From the IMG/VR virus record IMGVR_UViG_3300015195_000007, positions 1-52,671 of that record: 52,671 bases of DNA, one strand, 5' to 3'. Below the pieces are notes generated by a model that worked only from the letters and a program-made list of their open reading frames with translations, ran no database searches and was not told the DNA's origin. A program made the position numbers and the translations under genes. This DNA is from a virus. Position 1 is the stretch's first letter. Each line of letters begins with the position of its first letter. This document shows positions 47,925 to 52,671 of this stretch, piece by piece.

Positions 47925-49325
47925 CTATCTACGACCTTTCAGTCGGGTGTCTCCGGTTCTCGATTGTTTGGTCTGCGTGGCACCGATCATTAAGTAGGTG
48001 CCACCCCATACTAGGGCATCCATCCGGTCTGGTGACACTTCTGCGCCATCTGCCGGAGGAAGCCATTCCCAACTGTCCGGCGGGTCTTCTTCGTTCCAGG
48101 TCGTCATTTCTTCTTCGAGGCGAGGAAATACCCCTACATGATGGTAGCGCCCCTGCTCATACAGGTTGACGATTGGTTCGGCACGACGTTGTTTCCCTCG
48201 GCTGGCGTGAACCTCCACGATGCGAACATTCGGATCAATATTACGCACTGTGTTCTTGACCATATCTCCGCCATTGTTGGTCTCGACTATCATCAGCTCT
48301 GCATCCCAGTCGTAATAAGCCTCTACCGCAGCCTTGCCCCACTCATTCGGGGTGCCTTGCTTGCTGCGATCGTCTCGCAAGAAGGCATGAGACAGCTTGG
48401 CGAATGGGTCATGAGCGGTAGGCAGCCATTTCCGCAGTTTGCTGGACACGATGATTCCACACTCTGCACCTAGCGCCTTAGCTGGAGGATCAACGCTTAC
48501 AATCGTTTGGTCGTACTTTCTGGGCTGCCTCACGGAGTCTAGGCGATATGGATCGATCATGCCTGTTGTCCAGCTTGCACCCTCAACGTCTTCGATAACT
48601 TCGGCGTATAGCTCCTGACGACCGAGCCGAGTGCCGCCGTAATCAGCGAACAGCATGTTGCTGATATGTTGCGGAAGATGGGGATTGCTCTTGGTCGTGG
48701 CTTTCGTCATAACAACTAGGCCCATGTCATCTGTTACTCTACCCGTTCTGGCAGCAGCGATCAAATCTTTGATGATCTTCTTATTCTTAGGCGTAGTAGA
48801 TACGATAGCGTGAGGACGAGGACCAAGACGAAGACCGTAACGCATGTGTTTCCAGCATTCATCCAGATATCTCCAGGCAGCAGCTTCTTCTCCCCAAACG
48901 AGACAACGATTACCACCAGAACGAAGCCTCTCAACATCTTCAGGAGTATGAGCTCCAAAGATTTTCGCTTCGACACCATTCCTCCACTTCACCATTGCCC
49001 CGCCGACAGTCTGTGTGACCTTGACGGTACTGTCGAACTTGCGGAGTCCAGACGGTCCGTTCACGCATGACGTGACGCCGTCTCCCAAGGTTGGGGCTAT
49101 GATAGCAGGCCAGTGACCGCCAGGAACGCTAGGGATACATGGCGGTCCATTGATATGATCATGGAAATATTGCGCACTAGCCTCGGTCTTACCAGAACCT
49201 CGACCAGCCAGCAATAGCCAGATGAACCAGTTGCCCGCTGGTGGGATTTGATGAGGAAGCGGATGCCAACGCTCTCCTGGTGGATCAAGGATGTCGGCTG
49301 TCAGCTCGAGGATAGACTTCGTCAT
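47925..49325 (-). CDS. terminase large subunit
   Basis: 466 residues from ATG 49325 (ATGA overlap with the preceding gene); a longer frame would underlie that gene. Walker A LLLAGRGSGKT (about 37-47) and Walker B NRCLVWGEE are present, with coupling motif IVSTTPK. The nuclease part has VSVDPPA, IVETNNGG and DRMDALVWGG with the metal-binding aspartates and a glutamate. It cuts and packages concatemeric DNA. No obvious small subunit is seen next to it. Confidence 0.92.
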   Translation of the reverse strand: MTKSILELTADILDPPGERWHPLPHQIPPAGNWFIWLLLAGRGSGKTEASAQYFHDHINGPPCIPSVPGGHWPAIIAPTLGDGVTSCVNGPSGLRKFDSTVKVTQTVGGAMVKWRNGVEAKIFGAHTPEDVERLRSGGNRCLVWGEEAAAWRYLDECWKHMRYGLRLGPRPHAIVSTTPKNKKIIKDLIAAARTGRVTDDMGLVVMTKATTKSNPHLPQHISNMLFADYGGTRLGRQELYAEVIEDVEGASWTTGMIDPYRLDSVRQPRKYDQTIVSVDPPAKALGAECGIIVSSKLRKWLPTAHDPFAKLSHAFLRDDRSKQGTPNEWGKAAVEAYYDWDAELMIVETNNGGDMVKNTVRNIDPNVRIVEVHASRGKQRRAEPIVNLYEQGRYHHVGVFPRLEEEMTTWNEEDPPDSWEWLPPADGAEVSPDRMDALVWGGTYLMIGATQTKQSRTGDTRLKGRR

Positions 49326-49651
49326 ATAAATGGAGTCGGATTCTTCTTGAGCCGCAACACCTTGTATGTCTTTCGTAGAAGGTTTGGCCCAAGATCTACT
49401 ATCATTAGCCGGTACGACCCCTCTTGGGCTGGGCTCTGCCACTTGTATTCCCAAGCCCCGGTGCTACCGTCTAGATTGACGAATCCAGCGTTGTAGATCA
49501 ACGCTTGATTCAACAGAAGACTCGTGTTCGTCGGATCAGAAATGCTCAGAGTCACAGAGGTCACGTCTGGAGCGATCAGAATGGTCGTGCCATTCAGGTC
49601 TGTAACTACAGTTCTGATCCAAACTATCTCTCCAGCGTAAATATCGTTCAT
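49322..49651 (-). CDS. small beta-sandwich protein before terminase, 109 aa
   Basis: 109 residues. MNDIYAGEIVWIRTVVTDLN, VTSVTLSISDPTNTSLLLNQ and GAWEYKWQSPAQEGSYRLMI have the strand spacing of an Ig-like or bacterial surface beta-sandwich domain. It lies between the repeat protein and terminase and is coupled to both. Function unknown. It does not resemble a small terminase subunit. Confidence 0.6.
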   Translation of the reverse strand: MNDIYAGEIVWIRTVVTDLNGTTILIAPDVTSVTLSISDPTNTSLLLNQALIYNAGFVNLDGSTGAWEYKWQSPAQEGSYRLMIVDLGPNLLRKTYKVLRLKKNPTPFI

Positions 49652-49654
49652 CCG

Positions 49655-52597
49655 TTATCCAATCCGTATAGATTGAGAGGGCTTGGTCACAGTGGTAATG
49701 GTACCAGTCTGGTCTAAAGTCGTAGTGTTCTTGGTGGTACCGGCGGTTGTTCTGTTGTCTGGATCTTCTATGTCTGTTAGTGCTATGATAAAGGTATGCG
49801 GATTTGGCAGACCAACGACGGATGATACTTTGACTGGGAAAGATAAGATTCCATATCCTGCCGACACTTGGGAGATCGACGGTATTGACCCTATCCCATG
49901 AATGATAGCGGTAGTGACCGTAGCACCAAAGCCGACGCTAGCCTGGTCATTCGGAGTAACACCCGCCCCAGAGATAGTTGTGGGGAATGCAATAGTTCCA
50001 ATCCCAGCGATAGTTGTTGGGGCGGGAGTAGATCCTACGCTAGATATTTTTCCTGGAGTGGCTAATGCCCCAGAGCTAGGCGTGGGTGGTTTGACTGTAC
50101 CGATACCTGTGACTGTGATTGGAGTTACAAGAGATCCTGTACTGCTAATCGGTGCATTTGTAGATCCTGCCCCTGCAATCGTGGCTGGAGCAGCCAGCGC
50201 CCCGGAGCTGGGAGTCGGAACCCTAACAGTCCCGACGCCATAAATCGTTACGGGAGCAGCCAGAGCACTCGCTGCTCCTGTTGGGGCGGGAGTAGATCCT
50301 ACGCTAGATATTTTTCCTGGAGTGGCGATAGACCCTGCGCTGAGTGTCGGCACTGAGACTGCGCCCACTGCTGCGATCGTTGCAGGAAATACCGTGACGC
50401 CTGCGCCAGAGGTCGGAGCTGGAACTGAACCAACACCTGTGATTGTTGGTGCGGCTGCCGTAGCGCCAGCTCCTGCGCTCGGAGCTCTTGCGGTTCCTGT
50501 TGTAGCGACAGCTATCGGAAAAGCTTGGTTACTAGAACTACCGGATGGGGCTGGTATTGAGCCAATGCCAGAAATGGTCGTGGGAAGAGCTGTGGCACTG
50601 TTCCCACTGCTAGCTGTTGGCGCAGGGACCGAACCAATATCTGCGATCGTCGTAGGTGTGGCAAGGGATCCGGAACTGCCAGCCTGTATCGGTGTTGATC
50701 CTATGCCAGCGATTGTTACTGGTGAAGCCAGCATTCCGACGCTAGGCGTGGGTGCCCGAACTGTGCCTATCGCTGATATCGTGGTCGGAGCAGTTGTGAC
50801 CCCCGATCCTGCACTAGCGGCTGGAGTCTGGATAGATCCTACTCCCGCAATCGTTGTAGGCGTGGCCAGCATTCCGATACTTGGCGTAGGAGCAGTGATC
50901 GTACCTGTTCCCGAAATCGTAGTTGGAGTGGCAAGAGATCCAGTACTTGTGGCTGAGGCTGGAAGTAAACATGAACCTGAGACTGTTGCGGGAGAGGCTT
51001 GTGTCCCCGAACTACCTGTGGGGGCAGGCAGTGAGCCAATAGCGGAAATAGTTCCGGGAGTAGCTAGAGTCCCGATGGTACCGCTTGGAATCTTAACCGT
51101 ACCTGTCCCGGCGATTGTTACTGGAGCAGCTTGCGCCCCGACGCTAGGGATCGGTGCTGGAAGTGACCCCGCACCCGCTATCGTGGTTGGAGTAGCTAAC
51201 GATCCTGAGGTAGGAGTAGGTGCGGGGAGGGAGCCAATACCTGATATTGTAGTGGGCAGTGAGTTCGCCCCAGAGCCAGAGGACGGATTAGGAAGTGATC
51301 CTACTCCCGCAATCGTTGTAGGCGTGGCCAGCATTCCGATACTTGGCGTAGGAGCAGGAATGGATCCTATACCTGCGATTGTGACAGGTAGTGCAGAGGC
51401 TCCGGCGTTGGGGGTCGGTACTGGGATTGCTCCTACAGCAGAGATCGTGGTCGAGGTGGCAAGAGCTCCCGCACTAGGATTCGGGTTAGGAAGTGATCCT
51501 ACGCCTGAGACTGTTGCGGGGAGTGCAACTGCGCTCGTACCCGCACTTGGGGATGGGGCTGGTATTGAGCCAATGCCTGCGATTGTGGTTGGGGCAGCCT
51601 GATAGCTGATGCTAGGCGTGGGGACTTTGAGAGATCCTGCACCTGCTATCGTTATCGGAGCAGATGACGCTCCGACACTTGGCGACGGTACTGGAGTTGC
51701 TCCTACGGCAGAAACCTGGGTCGGTGTAACTAGCGATCCGGAGCTGCCAGAGGGTGCGGGCAACGATCCTATAGCGGAGATTGTTACTGGCGAAGTTGTT
51801 GATCCGACACTAGGATTCGGGTTAGGAAGTGATCCTACGCCTGAGACTGTGGTTGGAGTAGCTAACGATCCTGAGGTAGGAGTAGGTGCGGGGAGGGAGC
51901 CAGTACCTGCAATCGCACTAGGGGCAGCCGTTGCTGAACTATTATCTGGACCAGGGAGCCCGGTGGCGTTTACCTGGATGGAATCCATCCAGAGCGTAAC
52001 TATTGCTGCTGGTGCGCCGTTAACTCCGAAACGGACAGTGTCCGAGCTTGCCGCCCCGAAGTTCTGGGCGCTGGTGCTAATCGTCTCAGTGGCGGTGACC
52101 GAATCAGTAGGATAGAGCGAAACGCTGCCAGAGCCAGTGGTGGCCGAGAAAGTGAATGTGAACTCGATCCGGTTCCACGCATTGAGTGTGACAGTGTTTG
52201 TGGACGTGACGGCGGTCGCATTAAGCGTGTCTACGATCGCCAGCTTGCCCGCGGAGGTAAGCCGGATTCTGGCGGTGTTGGTGGCACCCGACAGGAAGCT
52301 GACCAAGGAGAGGTTGGCGGTCGGGTTGGCTGTGACGTAAAAATACAGACGCCCATAGACCGTTGTCTGCGTGCTAATCGACGCCAGCCATTGCAGGTAG
52401 GCGTTAGCACCGCTGGAGGTGACTATTTTGTAGGAAAGACTGCCATGAGCAGCATGGGCGTTGTCGGCTGTAAGAGTACTAGTGCCGCCGATGTTGACAG
52501 TATCGAAGGCAGCGCCAGACGTACCGCCAGAGTTGGCTGTGGTTACAGTAGTGCCACTGGTACCGCCCTCGGCGTTATTGGCTACAGGCAGAGCCAT
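49655..52597 (-). CDS. fibre-like repeat protein: LamG-like N-terminus plus about 29 repeats of 22 aa
   Basis: 980 residues. The N-terminal 215 (HGSLSYKIVTSSGANAYLQW, LNAWNRIEFTFTFSATTGSG, DTVRFGVNGAPAAIVTLWMD) resemble a LamG/concanavalin-like carbohydrate-binding sandwich. Then follow about 29 near-regular copies of a 22-residue unit (consensus LATPTTIAGVGSLPAPTPSS then GS), rich in Thr/Ser/Ala/Gly/Pro, then degenerate copies and a polar end. The repeats should form an extended solenoid or stalk. Several units are identical in DNA. Placed before terminase, away from the tail genes, it could be a head or tail fibre. Confidence 0.65.
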   Translation of the reverse strand: MALPVANNAEGGTSGTTVTTANSGGTSGAAFDTVNIGGTSTLTADNAHAAHGSLSYKIVTSSGANAYLQWLASISTQTTVYGRLYFYVTANPTANLSLVSFLSGATNTARIRLTSAGKLAIVDTLNATAVTSTNTVTLNAWNRIEFTFTFSATTGSGSVSLYPTDSVTATETISTSAQNFGAASSDTVRFGVNGAPAAIVTLWMDSIQVNATGLPGPDNSSATAAPSAIAGTGSLPAPTPTSGSLATPTTVSGVGSLPNPNPSVGSTTSPVTISAIGSLPAPSGSSGSLVTPTQVSAVGATPVPSPSVGASSAPITIAGAGSLKVPTPSISYQAAPTTIAGIGSIPAPSPSAGTSAVALPATVSGVGSLPNPNPSAGALATSTTISAVGAIPVPTPNAGASALPVTIAGIGSIPAPTPSIGMLATPTTIAGVGSLPNPSSGSGANSLPTTISGIGSLPAPTPTSGSLATPTTIAGAGSLPAPIPSVGAQAAPVTIAGTGTVKIPSGTIGTLATPGTISAIGSLPAPTGSSGTQASPATVSGSCLLPASATSTGSLATPTTISGTGTITAPTPSIGMLATPTTIAGVGSIQTPAASAGSGVTTAPTTISAIGTVRAPTPSVGMLASPVTIAGIGSTPIQAGSSGSLATPTTIADIGSVPAPTASSGNSATALPTTISGIGSIPAPSGSSSNQAFPIAVATTGTARAPSAGAGATAAAPTITGVGSVPAPTSGAGVTVFPATIAAVGAVSVPTLSAGSIATPGKISSVGSTPAPTGAASALAAPVTIYGVGTVRVPTPSSGALAAPATIAGAGSTNAPISSTGSLVTPITVTGIGTVKPPTPSSGALATPGKISSVGSTPAPTTIAGIGTIAFPTTISGAGVTPNDQASVGFGATVTTAIIHGIGSIPSISQVSAGYGILSFPVKVSSVVGLPNPHTFIIALTDIEDPDNRTTAGTTKNTTTLDQTGTITTVTKPSQSIRIG
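49880..51950 (-). repeat. 66-bp coding repeat array in the fibre-like gene
   Basis: About 29 tandem 66-base units. Stretches of full identity include 54 bases shared by 51183-51236 and 51849-51902, 47 bases shared by 50016-50062 and 50280-50326, and nearly 60 bases shared by about 50836-50894 and 51299-51357. Such identity among otherwise diverged units points to recent recombination. Reverse frames are open over long spans because of the repeats, not because they are genes. Confidence 0.85.
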
Positions 52598-52603
52598 CGG
52601 GGG

Positions 52604-52671
52604 TTACGGAACGGGCCAGGTATAAATGAACGTCCAGCCAGCCGGAGGATTGATTATCATCTCTAACTTTT
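52604..52671 (-). CDS. C-terminal end of an unidentified protein (partial)
   Basis: The minus frame enters at the window edge and ends at TAA 52604-52606, encoding INPPAGWTFIYTWPVP at its end. Only about 22 residues are visible; no family can be assigned. The N-terminal part is outside the window. Confidence 0.45.
   Translation of the reverse strand, partial: KLEMIINPPAGWTFIYTWPVP

Noticed and set aside
50322-51602. Plus-strand 426-codon open frame (also 49902-50243 and 51609-52115)
   Set aside because: It is the reverse of the 66-base coding repeats, which lack stops in several frames. The minus frame has a credible N-terminal domain and start, and fits the operon.
1-52671. tRNA genes, integrase, repressor, attachment sites
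   Set aside because: None was recognised by reading. This does not exclude them outside the window, and no tRNA scan could be run.

Overview
The window is part of the genome of a tailed, long-tailed (siphovirus-type) double-stranded DNA phage. A terminase, portal, MuF-type protein, scaffold, decoration protein, major capsid protein, tail tube proteins, a frameshifted tail chaperone pair, a 1510-residue tape measure and a tail tip occur in the usual order. Several small families (DUF2786-, DUF5659- and DUF7352-like proteins, a capsid E-type major capsid protein, a two-helix holin-like protein, dense ATGA/TAATG overlaps) resemble phages of Actinobacteria. That host is an inference; nothing in the window names it. 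No integrase, repressor, attachment site or tRNA was seen, so a lytic life style is possible but not shown. Both window ends cut genes, so this is not a complete genome.

Layout: the plus strand from 1 to about 26.27 kb is the early/replication arm and the minus strand from about 52.67 kb down to 26.47 kb is the structural arm. The two converge on a 200-base hairpin-rich region (26272-26469).

Left arm: 1-6.5 kb is a dense run of very small genes: zinc ribbons, single-helix membrane peptides, a 28-residue arginine-rich peptide, a SLOG-fold protein preceded by seven tandem Shine-Dalgarno repeats, and a TylF-type methyltransferase. From 6.5 to 14.2 kb are a double helix-turn-helix protein, an SNF2-type helicase, a Cas4-like nuclease carrying an HNH gene insertion at its 3' end, a holin-like protein, a Sak4-like RecA-fold ATPase and its probable ssDNA-binding partner with SAP motifs. 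From 14.3 to 26.3 kb are a DnaG-type primase fused to an MCM-like helicase, nucleotide metabolism genes (HAD phosphatase, ThyX), a complete DnaE-type DNA polymerase III alpha, an Acb2/Tad1-like small protein and an amidase endolysin. These form a nearly self-sufficient replication and recombination set. Three long GC-rich hairpins separate the blocks.

Right arm, in transcription order: a 980-residue repeat protein with about 29 copies of a 22-residue unit, terminase large subunit, portal, scaffold, decoration protein, major capsid protein, adaptors, a 1199-residue MuF-like protein ending in an HELGHH metallopeptidase domain, head-closure and neck proteins, tail terminator, two tandem tail tube paralogues, tail chaperones with a canonical CCCAAAA slip site, tape measure, minor tail proteins, an OB/C1q-like tip protein and three small genes next to the convergence point.
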